The position numbers and the translations under genes are program-made. Positions 50,351 through 59,109 of a DNA stretch of 64,000 nucleotides are shown here, piece by piece. The DNA comes from Aeromicrobium sp. Root495 (lineage in GTDB: Bacteria; Actinomycetota; Actinomycetes; Propionibacteriales; Nocardioidaceae). Each line of letters opens with the position of its first letter. Position 1 is the first letter of the stretch. The notes under the pieces are model-generated. The model searched no databases and had not been told where the DNA came from. It saw only the letters and a program-made list of their open reading frames with translations. Location of the stretch: contig NZ_LMFJ01000001.1 of assembly GCF_001426755.1 (NCBI RefSeq), positions 1,235,846-1,299,845 of the forward strand, read 5' to 3'.

Positions 50351-50946
50351 GACTCCACTCCCAGGCAGTCGCGCAGACGGATCAGGCCGTCGCGCATCCG
50401 GGTCTTGACGGTGGCGGGGTTGGCGTCGAGGGCCTGTGCGACCTCGGCGTAGGTGTACCCCTGGTAGTAGGCGAGGGTGATGGCCTCGCGCTGCAGCTCG
50501 GTGAGCCCGCTCAGGCACTTCTTGACCTGCTCGTGCTCGAGCCGCACGGTGACGGTCTCGACGACCTCGTCGTGATCGATCCCGGGGGACCAGTCGTAGG
50601 CGAGGTCGCGGTTGGTGGCGGACTGGTCGTGCCGCACGGCGTCGACGGCCCGGCGGTGAGCCAGGGTCAGGACCCAGCTCTTGGCACTGCCCTTGCTGGG
50701 GTCGAATCGCGGGGCGGTCTGCCAGACCTGGAGGAAGACCTCCTGGGTGACCTCCTCGGCACGGGCCGGGTTCCGGATGACGCGCTTGGCCATGCCGAAC
50801 ACGGAGGGCGACAGCGTGTCGTACAGCGCCGCGAAGGCGGCCTCGTCGCCCAGGGCGGTGCGCTGCAGCAGTGCTCCGGCATCAGGTGCCGGTGGTGCTT
50901 CGAGATCGCCGATCGACGTCACGGACGCGAGGGTCTGCTCACTCAT
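50347..50946 (-). CDS. sigK: ECF sigma factor SigK
   Basis: 199 residues. Region 2 (about 27-95: AFAALYDTLSPSVFGMAKRV, PARAEEVTQEVFLQVW) and region 4 (about 140-195: LTELQREAITLAYYQGYTYAEVA in part) are complete. ATG 50946 is preceded by AAGGAG; a longer start at 50982 falls inside the promoter and is rejected. In mycobacteria SigK controls exported antigens; its targets here are unknown, but its own promoter fits the SigK consensus. Confidence 0.92.
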   Translation of the reverse strand: MSEQTLASVTSIGDLEAPPAPDAGALLQRTALGDEAAFAALYDTLSPSVFGMAKRVIRNPARAEEVTQEVFLQVWQTAPRFDPSKGSAKSWVLTLAHRRAVDAVRHDQSATNRDLAYDWSPGIDHDEVVETVTVRLEHEQVKKCLSGLTELQREAITLAYYQGYTYAEVAQALDANPATVKTRMRDGLIRLRDCLGVES

Positions 50947-50980
50947 GCTGCGCTCCTTTCCGAAGAGGGTCCTACGAGTC

Positions 50981-51007
50981 ATTCGTGGCCGCCTGTCGTC
51001 AGGATGG
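50981..51007 (-). promoter_or_regulatory. SigK-type promoter of sigK-rskA
   Basis: On the minus strand CCATCC (51007-51002), a 15-base spacer, then ACGAAT (50986-50981). This is one mismatch from the mycobacterial SigK pattern CCATCC-N16/17-CCGAAT as I recall it. The start codon is 35 bases further on, so sigK probably drives its own synthesis. The rest of the 180-nt gap to 51127 shows nothing else. Confidence 0.55.
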
Positions 51008-51126
51008 GTCGATCGCGAAACTTCTCGCGTCGGACCTCACCATAGTCGCGGCGGTTGCAGGGCGCGGCGGCGCACGTGGAACACTCGGACGGGCGCCGCG
51101 AGGCGTCCTGGACCGAGGGGCACGAG

Positions 51127-51492
51127 TTGAACGATCCGATCGCGTACGGCGTCCTCGTCGTCGCCGTGGCCGTGGCCGCCTTCGCGGGCTGGCACCTGTG
51201 GCGTGACCTGCCCTTCAGCAACCCGCTGTTCTATGCGGTCATCGTGCTGGAGCTGGTGCTTCTGGCCGTCCTCGTCGGTGGCGTCGTGGCGCTGACCACC
51301 ACCAGCCGTGACGTCGAGGGCGGTCTCTTCGTGTCCTACCTCGTCACGATGGTCGTGATCCCTCCTGCCGCAGTGCTGTGGGGGATCGCAGAGAAGAGTC
51401 GCTGGGGCTCGGGGGTCGTCGTCGTGGCCATGCTCTCGGTGGCCGTGCTGTCCCTGCGGTCCCTGCAGATCTGGAAGGGCACCTATGTCTGA
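51127..51492 (+). CDS. Small membrane protein (1 of 2)
   Basis: 121 residues with four hydrophobic segments (about 5-19, 29-50, 60-80, 88-108); not recognised. Start taken as TTG 51127 (MNDPIAYGVLV), preceded by GAGGGG at a good distance; the in-frame region before it is not hydrophobic and has no better start except GTG 51076. It overlaps the next gene by eight bases. Confidence 0.6.
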   Translation: MNDPIAYGVLVVAVAVAAFAGWHLWRDLPFSNPLFYAVIVLELVLLAVLVGGVVALTTTSRDVEGGLFVSYLVTMVVIPPAAVLWGIAEKSRWGSGVVVVAMLSVAVLSLRSLQIWKGTYV

Positions 51493-51877
51493 CGCTCAGA
51501 AGACATCGACCTCCGGCGGCTTCGGACGGGCCCTCGTGGCCGTCTACGCGGTCTTCGCCCTGGCTGCGGCGGCGCGCTCGATCTACCAGCTCGTGGCCAA
51601 GGCCGACGAGGCCCCGGTGGCCTACGCCCTCTCGGCGCTCGCCGGCGTGGTCTATGTCGTGGCCACGTACGCCCTGGCGACCGACCGGCGCGCGCTCGCC
51701 GCGGCCACCATCGGCTTCGAGCTGGCCGGAGTGCTGGTGGTGGGGCTCCTCACGATCGTCGACGCCGACCTCTTCCCCGACCAGACGGTCTGGAGCGACT
51801 TCGGCGCCGGGTACGGCTTCGTCCCGCTCGTCCTGCCCTTCGTGGGCCTGTGGTGGGTGCGGCGGGCGCGTTCCTGA
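51485..51877 (+). CDS. Small membrane protein (2 of 2)
   Basis: 130 residues with four membrane segments (about 13-32, 40-58, 66-85, 102-122), ending LPFVGLWWVRRARS. The layout resembles small actinobacterial integral membrane proteins annotated without function. ATG 51485 overlaps the first gene by eight bases, so the pair is coupled. They lie between sigK and a secreted nuclease, without proof of a link to either. Confidence 0.65.
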   Translation: MSDAQKTSTSGGFGRALVAVYAVFALAAAARSIYQLVAKADEAPVAYALSALAGVVYVVATYALATDRRALAAATIGFELAGVLVVGLLTIVDADLFPDQTVWSDFGAGYGFVPLVLPFVGLWWVRRARS

Positions 51878-51938
51878 GGGCGAGGACCTCGACACGTGCT
51901 CGGGCGGCGTGACCCTCGGGCCACCTACGCTCGACGGC

Positions 51939-53132
51939 GTGATTCGACGCTCCGTCCTCGTCCTGCTCGCCGCGGCCTGCCTCGCCGCCGGTCTCGCGAG
52001 CCCGGCGGAGGCCCGCCCCGGCCAGGTGGACCCGCCGTGGGTCTCGGCCTCGTCGCCCTCCTCGATCACCCTGTCCTGGCTCGCCAAGGCGGGCGCGACG
52101 CACTACCGCGTCTCGTACGCCACGTCGTACAGCGGCGTGAAGGCGTCGTCGGCCAGGGTCAGGCGGACGTCGGGACGACAGACGTCGCTCCGGGTCTCTG
52201 GACTGAGGTCCGGCACGATGTACTGCTTCATGGTCGCCGCGGTCAGCGGCAGCGGCACGGGCGCCCGGTCGCAGCGGCACTGCAAGATGACCATGCGCGT
52301 GGCCAACCACACCGACCGCCGCACGGCCGGAATCGTGACCTTCAACCTGTGCGCCCGGGCCAGCGGCTGCCACCGCTGGGACCCCCGGCTCTCGCCCATC
52401 ATGAAGCGCATCGACGAGTCCGACGCCGACCTCGTGGCACTGCAGGAGGCCTCGGGACGGATCGAGCAGCTGGCCGCCCACCTCGAGACCCGTGGCTTCG
52501 CCCTCGCGTCGGCGAGCGGCAGCGAGGCCCTGTTCTACCGGACCAGTCGGTTCCGGCTGAGCCAGAAGCCCGTCGCCGACGGCGACCCGGGCGAGCTCGC
52601 GCCCGTGGCAGGGACCTGGACGCTCAGCGAGAGCGGCACGGCGGCCTGGGCCCTGCTCAAGGAGACCCGGACGGGCCACGCGGTCGTGGTGGGCAGCGTC
52701 CACCTCAAGAACGGCAAGACCGAGAGCGCGTCGGCGGTGCGCCGCATCGAGACGCGCCGGCTCGTGGCCAAGGCGCGGTTCGTGGCCCGCGAGAACGGCC
52801 TGCCCCGGTCCCGCGTGGTCCTGGCCGGGGACTTCAACTCCACGCGCAACCGGCCGAGCGACACACCGCGGTGGGAGCTGGAGAAGTACGGCTGGCACGA
52901 CGCCTACGACCGCTCCGCCAGCTTCACCCGGCCCTATCTCAACAGCTACAACGGCTGGGACACCACGCCGCGTCGGTCCGTCCGGTACGGCGACCACGTC
53001 GACCGGGTCTTCCTCTCCGACGCCGTCGGATCCACGCAGTGGCGTGTGGTCGTGAAGGTCGCCGACGGGAAGTACGTCACGCCCGTCGCGTCGGACCACA
53101 GCCCGGTGCGGGTGACCCTCTACCTGCCGTAG
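51939..53132 (+). CDS. Secreted FN3 plus endonuclease/exonuclease/phosphatase protein
   Basis: 397 residues. Signal peptide to about residue 24 (SPAEA), a fibronectin type III domain (about 30-115) and an EEP domain (about 125-397) with catalytic features IVTFNL, LVALQEASG, AGDFNSTRN and SDHSPVRV. EEP enzymes cut DNA or phosphate esters; a secreted nuclease or phosphatase is likely. GTG 51939 lies seven bases after TACGCT (51926-51931). Confidence 0.85.
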   Translation: MIRRSVLVLLAAACLAAGLASPAEARPGQVDPPWVSASSPSSITLSWLAKAGATHYRVSYATSYSGVKASSARVRRTSGRQTSLRVSGLRSGTMYCFMVAAVSGSGTGARSQRHCKMTMRVANHTDRRTAGIVTFNLCARASGCHRWDPRLSPIMKRIDESDADLVALQEASGRIEQLAAHLETRGFALASASGSEALFYRTSRFRLSQKPVADGDPGELAPVAGTWTLSESGTAAWALLKETRTGHAVVVGSVHLKNGKTESASAVRRIETRRLVAKARFVARENGLPRSRVVLAGDFNSTRNRPSDTPRWELEKYGWHDAYDRSASFTRPYLNSYNGWDTTPRRSVRYGDHVDRVFLSDAVGSTQWRVVVKVADGKYVTPVASDHSPVRVTLYLP

Positions 53133-53142
53133 ACGGGCCCGG

Positions 53143-53967
53143 TCAGCGCAGGCCGCAGGCGTCGGCGTAGAAGGCGTGCAGCGCGGTCCGGGTGGACGCG
53201 TCGACCGGCAGGTAGAACGAGGTGCCCTCCGGCAGCCCCTCGGCCTTCACGCGGACGCCGATGAGCGTCCCCACCTTGTCCTCGGCGAGGGCGTGGGCGT
53301 CGCAGCGCGCCGGCACGAGGGTCAGCGGCACGTCCCGAGGCTCGCCGTCCAGCGGCACGGGTCGCCCGGGCTGCGGCTCGACGTTGAAGAGGACGGTGGA
53401 CTCGTAGCCGTCGAAGGAGACGCCGGAGTCGGCTCCCCGGGGGGTCAGGGTGACGGGGAGCGAGAGGGTGAGTCGTCCGTCCACCTCGGCCGTCGTGGCC
53501 CGCCCGATGGTGAGGTCGGCCGCCTCGTCGAGCCGTGACCGGGCGCAGTCCCGGTCCATGGCCAGCCCCACCGTGCCGTACTGGTCGTCCACGGGGAGCT
53601 TCGAGCGCACCTCGGCGCCGTCGCCGACCCGGTAGACGAGCTGGACCCGGCCGTCGAGGTCCGTGCCGCAGCGCGACCGGGGGAGCCGCAGCGCGAGGAC
53701 GCGCTCGTAACCGGCATCGATCGTGACGTCCGTCGACTCCTCGACGGGGTCGAAGCGCGCCGAGGTGAGGCGGAAGGCGCCGACGTGGAGCGGCCTGCTC
53801 GTGGGGTTGTTCACCAGGAGGAAGACCTCGCGCGTCTGTCGCTTGATCCGCGACTGGTCGAGGTGCACCTGCATGCCGTCGGGGGCGGGGACCTCCTCGA
53901 TCGTGGGCGAGCAGCCGACGAGGAGCATCATGACGAGGGCCGTGGCCACGACCAGACAGCTGCGCAC
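53143..53967 (-). CDS. Predicted lipoprotein of unknown function
   Basis: 274 residues. Signal peptide with lipobox LLVGC, lipidated cysteine C19. The mature part appears all-beta, with two similar segments (TREVFLLVNNPTSRPLHVG; LTLSLPVTLTPRG) and cysteines that may form disulfides. No family recognised. GTG 53967 is supported by TACGAT six bases upstream (53979-53974 on this strand). Confidence 0.7.
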   Translation of the reverse strand: MRSCLVVATALVMMLLVGCSPTIEEVPAPDGMQVHLDQSRIKRQTREVFLLVNNPTSRPLHVGAFRLTSARFDPVEESTDVTIDAGYERVLALRLPRSRCGTDLDGRVQLVYRVGDGAEVRSKLPVDDQYGTVGLAMDRDCARSRLDEAADLTIGRATTAEVDGRLTLSLPVTLTPRGADSGVSFDGYESTVLFNVEPQPGRPVPLDGEPRDVPLTLVPARCDAHALAEDKVGTLIGVRVKAEGLPEGTSFYLPVDASTRTALHAFYADACGLR

Positions 53968-54065
53968 GGGACGATCGTAGGGCGGCTGGGGGCACCCCGG
54001 ACGTGTTTGGACCCCGCGCGCTCATACCGCACGGGGTCAGCCCCATCGTCCACCGAGCGGAGCGG

Positions 54066-55274
54066 TCAGTCCGGGAGGCGCGCCGTCGACCAGTCGGTGG
54101 CGAGGGTCACGACGTCGCCGATGACGGTGACGGCCGGCGAGCCCACTCCCGCGGCGGCGCAGCGCTCCGCGATGGTCCCGAGGGTGCCGAGGGTCGTGCG
54201 CTGCTCGGCGGTCCAGCCCCGCTCCACGACGGCGGCCGGGGTGGCCGGGTCGTGTCCTGCCGAGACGAGCTCGGCCGTGGTCTCCGCCAGCCGCTTGACC
54301 CCCATGAGGAGCACGAGCGTGTGGTCGCCTCCTGTGGGCAGGTCCCTGAGCGACTCGTGGGCCGTGACGACGCTGAACCCGGTGGCCAGCCCGCGGTGCG
54401 TGACCGGGATGCCGGCCGCCGCGGGGACGGAGATGGCACTCGTCACGCCGGGGACGACCTCGACGGGGATGCCCGCTGCCTCGCACGCGATCCGCTCCTC
54501 GCCCCCGCGGCCGAGGACGTAGGGGTCGCCGCCCTTGAGCCGCACGACCATCTGCCCGGCCTTCGCGTGGCGCACGAGGACCTCGTTGATCTCGTCCTGC
54601 GGCACGGGGTGGTGATCGGGACGCTTGCCGACGTCGATCACCTCGACGTCGGGGGAGAGCTCGGCCAGCACCGTGAGCGGGGCCAGCCGGTCGACCACGA
54701 CGACGTCGGCCTCGGCCAGCAGGCGACGACCGCGGGCCGTGAGGAGGCCGGAGTCCCCGGGACCGCCGCCGACGAGGGCCACGCGGCCCTCGGGGTGGTG
54801 CGTGCGGTGGCGCAGAGGCAGGTCGCCGGACTGCAGAGCGGCGGCGACCCCGTCGCGGAGCCTGGACGCCCGGCCGGCATCGCCGCCGCCACTCACCGCG
54901 ACGAGCACGTCGTCGACCTGGGCGACCGCGGGTGCCCAGGCGGTGGCGTGCTCGGGATCGCCGCCCTTGAGGCACCAGGTCTGCTGCGCCTCGGCGTCGG
55001 CGGCCACCTGGTCGTCGACGGGGGAGTCAGTGGCGGTCTGGACGAGCCACGCGCCGACGAGGTCACCGGTCTCGTAGCCGCGGGCCAGCCACGTGATGCG
55101 GCCCTGGGCGGCCAGCTCGCCGATGCGCGCCGTGACGGTGGGCGCGACGACCACGAGGTCGGCGCCGGCGTCGACCAGGGCGTGCGCCCGCCGGGTGGCG
55201 ACGTGGCCGCCGCCCACCACGACCACGCGTCGCCCCGTGAGGCGCAGCGTGAGCGGGTAGCTGCCCGACGTCAC
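54066..55274 (-). CDS. cobA: Siroheme synthase-like: uroporphyrinogen-III methyltransferase / precorrin-2 dehydrogenase
   Basis: 402 residues. The N-terminal third is a CysG-type NAD-binding dehydrogenase (RRVVVVGGGHVATRRAHALV). The C-terminal domain (about 165-395) is a SUMT methyltransferase: VALVGGGPGDSGLLTARG, GKRPDHHPVPQDEIN, RLKGGDPYVLGRGGEE and PGVTSAISVPAAAGIPVTHR in part. It would supply siroheme for sulfite or nitrite reductase. GTG start four bases after cysN, last gene of the sulfate operon; a sulfite reductase itself is not in the window. Confidence 0.9.
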   Translation of the reverse strand: MTSGSYPLTLRLTGRRVVVVGGGHVATRRAHALVDAGADLVVVAPTVTARIGELAAQGRITWLARGYETGDLVGAWLVQTATDSPVDDQVAADAEAQQTWCLKGGDPEHATAWAPAVAQVDDVLVAVSGGGDAGRASRLRDGVAAALQSGDLPLRHRTHHPEGRVALVGGGPGDSGLLTARGRRLLAEADVVVVDRLAPLTVLAELSPDVEVIDVGKRPDHHPVPQDEINEVLVRHAKAGQMVVRLKGGDPYVLGRGGEERIACEAAGIPVEVVPGVTSAISVPAAAGIPVTHRGLATGFSVVTAHESLRDLPTGGDHTLVLLMGVKRLAETTAELVSAGHDPATPAAVVERGWTAEQRTTLGTLGTIAERCAAAGVGSPAVTVIGDVVTLATDWSTARLPD

Positions 55275-55278
55275 GGCG

Positions 55279-56580
55279 TCAGACCGCAGCGGTGGACAAC
55301 AGGGCGTCGCCCACCATGCCGGCGGCGAGCGTGGTGCCGTCGTGGGGGTCGACGAGCAGGAAGGCGCCCGTGCTCCGTGAGTGCAGGTACTCCTCGGCGG
55401 CGATGGGGGCCGCGAGTCGCAGCGTCACGTGGCCGATGTCGTTGAGCCCCAGGGTGTCGGCCGGCAGCAGCTCGGCGCGGTCGAGGTCGAGGCGTCCGCC
55501 CACGTTCTTGACGAGAGCCTGCACCGTGCGGGTGCCGTGCTTGAGCAGCACCTTGGAGCCCGCACGGAGGTCGCGCTCGGCGAGCCACGCCACCGTGCCG
55601 TCGATGTCCTGCGTGACGGACGGGACGCTGCGCGAGGTGACGATGAGGTCGCCCCGCGAGATGTCGACGTCGTCGGCGAGGCGCAGCGTGACCGACTGCG
55701 GGGAGAAGGCCTCCGTGAGCTCGCCGTCAGCGGTGTCGATGCCCACGACGGTGCTGGTGCGGCCGCTCGGCAGGACGGTGACGGGGTCTCCCACGCGCAC
55801 GAGCCCGGAGGCCACCTGACCGGCGTACCCGCGGTAGTCGCGGAACCGGTCCTCGGCGGCGCTCTGCGGGCGGATGACGAGCTGCACGGGGAACCGGAGC
55901 GGCTCGGAGTGCGGCTCACCCACGGGGTCGAGCTGCTCGAGGTGCTCGAGCAGGCTGGGACCGTCGTACCAGGGCGTGCGGTCCGAACGCGTGACGACGT
56001 TGTCGCCGGCGAGCGCGGAGACGGGCACCGTGGTGACGTCGCTCAGCCCGAGGGAGTGGGCCGTGGCCTTCACCTGGGCGGAGACCGTGTCGTACGTGGC
56101 CTCGTCGTAGTCGACGAGGTCGATCTTGTTGACCACCACGACGACGTGCGGGACGCGCAGCAGCGACGCCACCGCGAGGTGCCGGCTGGTCTGCTCCAGC
56201 AGGCCCTTGCGGACGTCGACGAGGAGGACCACCACGTCGGCCGTGCTGGCGCCGGTGACCGTGTTGCGCGTGTACTGCACGTGGCCGGGGCAGTCGGCCA
56301 GGATGAAGGACCGCTCCGCCGTGGCGAAGTAGCGGTACGCGACGTCGATGGTGATGCCCTGCTCGCGCTCGGAGCGCAGACCGTCGGTGAGGAGGGCGAG
56401 GTCGGCCTGGGCGAGGCCGCGGTCGCGGCTGACGCGCTCGACGGCGTCGAACTGGTCGGCCAGCACCGACTTGGAGTCGTAGAGGAGGCGGCCCACGAGC
56501 GTGGACTTGCCGTCGTCGACGGAGCCGGCCGTGGCCAGCCGCAGCAGCGTGGAGGTGGGGAGGGGAGTGGCGATGCCCAT
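55279..56580 (-). CDS. cysN: Sulfate adenylyltransferase subunit 1
   Basis: 433 residues. A GTPase of the EF-Tu family that powers sulfate activation: P-loop GSVDDGKST (19-27), G3 DCPGH, G4 NKIDLVD. Two beta-barrel domains follow. There is no fused APS kinase (cysC) domain, fitting direct APS reduction by CysH. ATG 56580 shares one base with the cysD stop. Confidence 0.94.
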   Translation of the reverse strand: MGIATPLPTSTLLRLATAGSVDDGKSTLVGRLLYDSKSVLADQFDAVERVSRDRGLAQADLALLTDGLRSEREQGITIDVAYRYFATAERSFILADCPGHVQYTRNTVTGASTADVVVLLVDVRKGLLEQTSRHLAVASLLRVPHVVVVVNKIDLVDYDEATYDTVSAQVKATAHSLGLSDVTTVPVSALAGDNVVTRSDRTPWYDGPSLLEHLEQLDPVGEPHSEPLRFPVQLVIRPQSAAEDRFRDYRGYAGQVASGLVRVGDPVTVLPSGRTSTVVGIDTADGELTEAFSPQSVTLRLADDVDISRGDLIVTSRSVPSVTQDIDGTVAWLAERDLRAGSKVLLKHGTRTVQALVKNVGGRLDLDRAELLPADTLGLNDIGHVTLRLAAPIAAEEYLHSRSTGAFLLVDPHDGTTLAAGMVGDALLSTAAV

Positions 56581-57503
56581 CAGAAGTAGCCTTCCTTCTT
56601 GCGGTCCTCCATGGCGGCCTCGGAGATCCGGTCGTCGGCGCGCGTGGCGCCGCGCTCGGTCACGCGGGTGGCAGCCACCTCGGCGATGACGTCCTCGACA
56701 GTGACGGCGGGGCTCTCGACGGCTCCCGTGCAGGACATGTCGCCCACGGTGCGGTAGCGGACCTGGCGGTTCTCGACCGTCTCGCCGTCGCGGGGCTGCG
56801 CGAACTCGCCGACGGCGAGCAGCATGCCGTCGCGCTCGAAGACGTCGCGCTCGTGCGCGTAGTAGAGCTCGGGGAGCTCGATCTTCTCGCGACCGATGTA
56901 CTGCCAGACGTCGAGCTCGGTCCAGTTGCTGAGCGGGAAGACCCGCACGTGCTGGCCCGGGGTGTGGCGGCCGTTGTAGAGGTTCCAGAGCTCGGGACGC
57001 TGGTTGCGGGGGTCCCACTGGCCGAACTCGTCGCGCAGGCTGAAGACCCGCTCCTTGGCGCGCGCCTTCTCCTCGTCGCGGCGTCCTCCGCCGAAGACGG
57101 CGTCGAACTTGTGACCCTCGATGGCGTCGAGGAGCGGCTGGGTCTGCAGCGGGTTGCGCGTGCCGTCGGCGCGCTCGCGCAGACGGCCGTCGTCGATGTA
57201 GTCCTGCACGCTGGCGACCTCGAGCCGCAGGCCCAGGCGCTCGACCGTCGCGTCGCGGTAGGCCAGCACCTCGGGGAAGTTGTGGCCCGTGTCGACGTGC
57301 AGCACCGGGAACGGCACGGGCGAGGGCCAGAAGGCCTTCACCGCGAGGTGCAGCATGACGACGGAGTCCTTGCCGCCGGAGAAGAGCAGCACGGGGCGCT
57401 CGAACTCCGCGACGACCTCGCGGATGATGTGGATCGCCTCGGACTCCAGCCAGTCGAGCTGACTGAGACGGTAGGTCGCCCGGGCAGGGTCGATCACGCT
57501 CAT
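56580..57503 (-). CDS. cysD: Sulfate adenylyltransferase subunit 2
   Basis: 307 residues, the catalytic ATP-pyrophosphatase-type subunit making APS from ATP and sulfate. PP-loop LLFSGGKDSVVMLHLA (about 40-55), VDTGHNFPEVLAYRD, GGGRRDEEKARAKER and NWTELDVWQYI are typical. Works as a complex with CysN. It follows cysH by 40 bases and continues into cysN. Confidence 0.95.
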   Translation of the reverse strand: MSVIDPARATYRLSQLDWLESEAIHIIREVVAEFERPVLLFSGGKDSVVMLHLAVKAFWPSPVPFPVLHVDTGHNFPEVLAYRDATVERLGLRLEVASVQDYIDDGRLRERADGTRNPLQTQPLLDAIEGHKFDAVFGGGRRDEEKARAKERVFSLRDEFGQWDPRNQRPELWNLYNGRHTPGQHVRVFPLSNWTELDVWQYIGREKIELPELYYAHERDVFERDGMLLAVGEFAQPRDGETVENRQVRYRTVGDMSCTGAVESPAVTVEDVIAEVAATRVTERGATRADDRISEAAMEDRKKEGYF

Positions 57504-57543
57504 GCGTTCCTTCGGTAGGGGAGTGCGGAGATGGGGGAGCGGC

Positions 57544-58350
57544 TCAGGTGTGCAGGCCGCACTCGGTCTTGTTGAAGCCGGCCCAGCGGCCGGCTCGGGG
57601 ATCCTCGCCCTCGGCGACCTTGCGGGTGCAGGGCAGGCAACCGATGGAGGGGTAGCCGTCGGTGACGAGCGGGTTGACGATGACGTCCTGCTCGTCGGCG
57701 TAGGCCAGGACCTCGTCGAAGGTCCAGTCGGCGAGCGGGTTGACCTTCACGAGTCGGTTCTTGGCGTCCCACGTGACCCACGGGGTGTCGGCGCGGGTGG
57801 GGCCCTCGTCGCGGCGCACGCCGGTGATCCAGACCTCGTAGCCGGAGAGGGAGTCGCTGAGCGGCTCGACCTTGCGCAGCTGGCAGCACAGGGCGGGGTC
57901 GCGGGCGAACAGGTCCTTGCCCAGCTCGGCGTCCTGCTCGGCCACGGTGCGCTTGGGCAGGACGTCGACGATGGTGAGCTCCATGGACGACTCGACGGCG
58001 TCGCGCGTGCCGATGGTCTCGGAGAAGTGGTAGCCGGTGTCGAGGAACAGCGTGTCGACCCAGGGGATGTGCCGGGCGACCACGTGGGGCAGGACGGCGT
58101 CGGCCATCGAGCACGCCACGGCGGTGCGATAGCCGAACTCCTGCGAGACCCAGGCGAGGACGTCGTCGGTGCCGACGGACGGGTCGTTGCCGAACCGCTC
58201 CTCGGCCTCGTGGGCGATCCGCTCGAGCGCTGCCTCGTCGCGGCGCGGTCGGGAGAGGAGCTCCTCGCGCTGCTGCTCGTGCTCGGTCTTGGCGGCGTCG
58301 TGCGCCAGCTGGCGCTCGCGGCGCTCGGCCAGGGTCAGGTCGGTGCTCAT
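57544..58350 (-). CDS. cysH: APS (adenylyl-sulfate) reductase
   Basis: 268 residues, reducing APS to sulfite. Four cysteines for a [4Fe-4S] cluster (ALCCQLRK and GCLPC) mark it as APS-type rather than PAPS-type, and the C-terminal ECGLH carries the catalytic cysteine. PP-loop region lies in FGYRTAVACSMADAVLP; FLDTGYHFSET and ITGVRRDEGPTR are conserved. ATG 58350 follows a GGAAGGGGAG ribosome binding site; the longer form from 58455 would cover the promoter. Heads the cysH-D-N-cobA operon. Confidence 0.93.
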   Translation of the reverse strand: MSTDLTLAERRERQLAHDAAKTEHEQQREELLSRPRRDEAALERIAHEAEERFGNDPSVGTDDVLAWVSQEFGYRTAVACSMADAVLPHVVARHIPWVDTLFLDTGYHFSETIGTRDAVESSMELTIVDVLPKRTVAEQDAELGKDLFARDPALCCQLRKVEPLSDSLSGYEVWITGVRRDEGPTRADTPWVTWDAKNRLVKVNPLADWTFDEVLAYADEQDVIVNPLVTDGYPSIGCLPCTRKVAEGEDPRAGRWAGFNKTECGLHT

Positions 58351-58381
58351 GAGCTCCCCTTCCGATCGACGTGCCGCGACG

Positions 58382-58411
58382 AGAGTCGCGACTCTGGCAG
58401 CAACAAGTTTA
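58382..58411 (-). promoter_or_regulatory. cysH promoter with 14-bp palindromic operator
   Basis: Minus strand -10 TAAACT (58411-58406) is followed, from about +4, by the perfect palindrome AGAGTCGCGACTCT (58395-58382). This lies 31 bases before the cysH ATG. A repressor bound at the palindrome would block the start of the sulfur operon. No regulator gene is adjacent. Confidence 0.5.
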
Positions 58412-58487
58412 TCGAGCGATCCCATCCCATGGACCGAGGTCCGGATCATGGACAAGCGCGTCTGCGGGTGAGGGATATCGTCGGTCC

Positions 58488-59108
58488 ATGGCCCGATTCA
58501 TCGACATCCACCCCGAGAACCCGCAGCAACGCTCCGTCGACCAGGCGGTGCGGCTGCTGGCCGACGGGGGGCTCCTGGCCATCCCCACGGACTCCGGCTA
58601 CGCCCTGGCCGCCCAGCTGGGCAACAAGGACGCGCTCGACCGGATCCGCGCCATCCGCAAGCTCGACGACAAGCACCACTTCACCCTGGTGTGCAAGGAC
58701 TTCTCGCAGCTCGGCCAGTTCGTGCACGTCGACAACGCGATCTTCCGTGCGGTCAAGAACGTGACGCCCGGGCCGTACACGTTCATCCTCCCGGCGACGC
58801 AGGAGGTGCCGCGGCGCCTCCTGCACCCCAAGAAGAAGACCGTCGGTGCGCGCATCCCCGACCACGCCGTCGTGCGGGCGCTCCTGGACGCGCTGGGCGA
58901 GCCCATCCTCACGAGCACGCTGATCCTGCCGGGGGAGACCGAGGCCATGACCGAGGGCTGGCTCGTCCAGGACGCGCTCGACCACGAGATCGACGCCATC
59001 GTGGAGTCGGGCGAGGTCACGGCCGAGCCCACGACCGTGATCGACTTCGTCGACGGCGTGCCCGAGATCGTGCGCGAGGGTGCCGGCGACACGAGCCGGT
59101 TCGTCTGA
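58488..59108 (+). CDS. YciO/YrdC-family (Sua5-like) protein
   Basis: 206 residues with the YrdC fold: LADGGLLAIPTDSGYALAA, RIRAIRKLDDKHHFTLVCKDF in part, GPYTFILPATQEVPRRLL and RIPDHAVVRALL. It resembles YciO more than the tRNA-threonylcarbamoylation enzyme TsaC, so activity on tRNA is unsure. TATCGT (58476-58481) six bases before the ATG indicates a leaderless transcript divergent from cysH. The hydrolase gene begins one base after its stop. Confidence 0.85.
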   Translation: MARFIDIHPENPQQRSVDQAVRLLADGGLLAIPTDSGYALAAQLGNKDALDRIRAIRKLDDKHHFTLVCKDFSQLGQFVHVDNAIFRAVKNVTPGPYTFILPATQEVPRRLLHPKKKTVGARIPDHAVVRALLDALGEPILTSTLILPGETEAMTEGWLVQDALDHEIDAIVESGEVTAEPTTVIDFVDGVPEIVREGAGDTSRFV

Positions 59109-59109
59109 C

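Noticed and set aside
50947-50982. Longer version of SigK starting at 50982
   Set aside because: This start lies in the putative -10 element; ATG 50946 has AAGGAG at the right distance.
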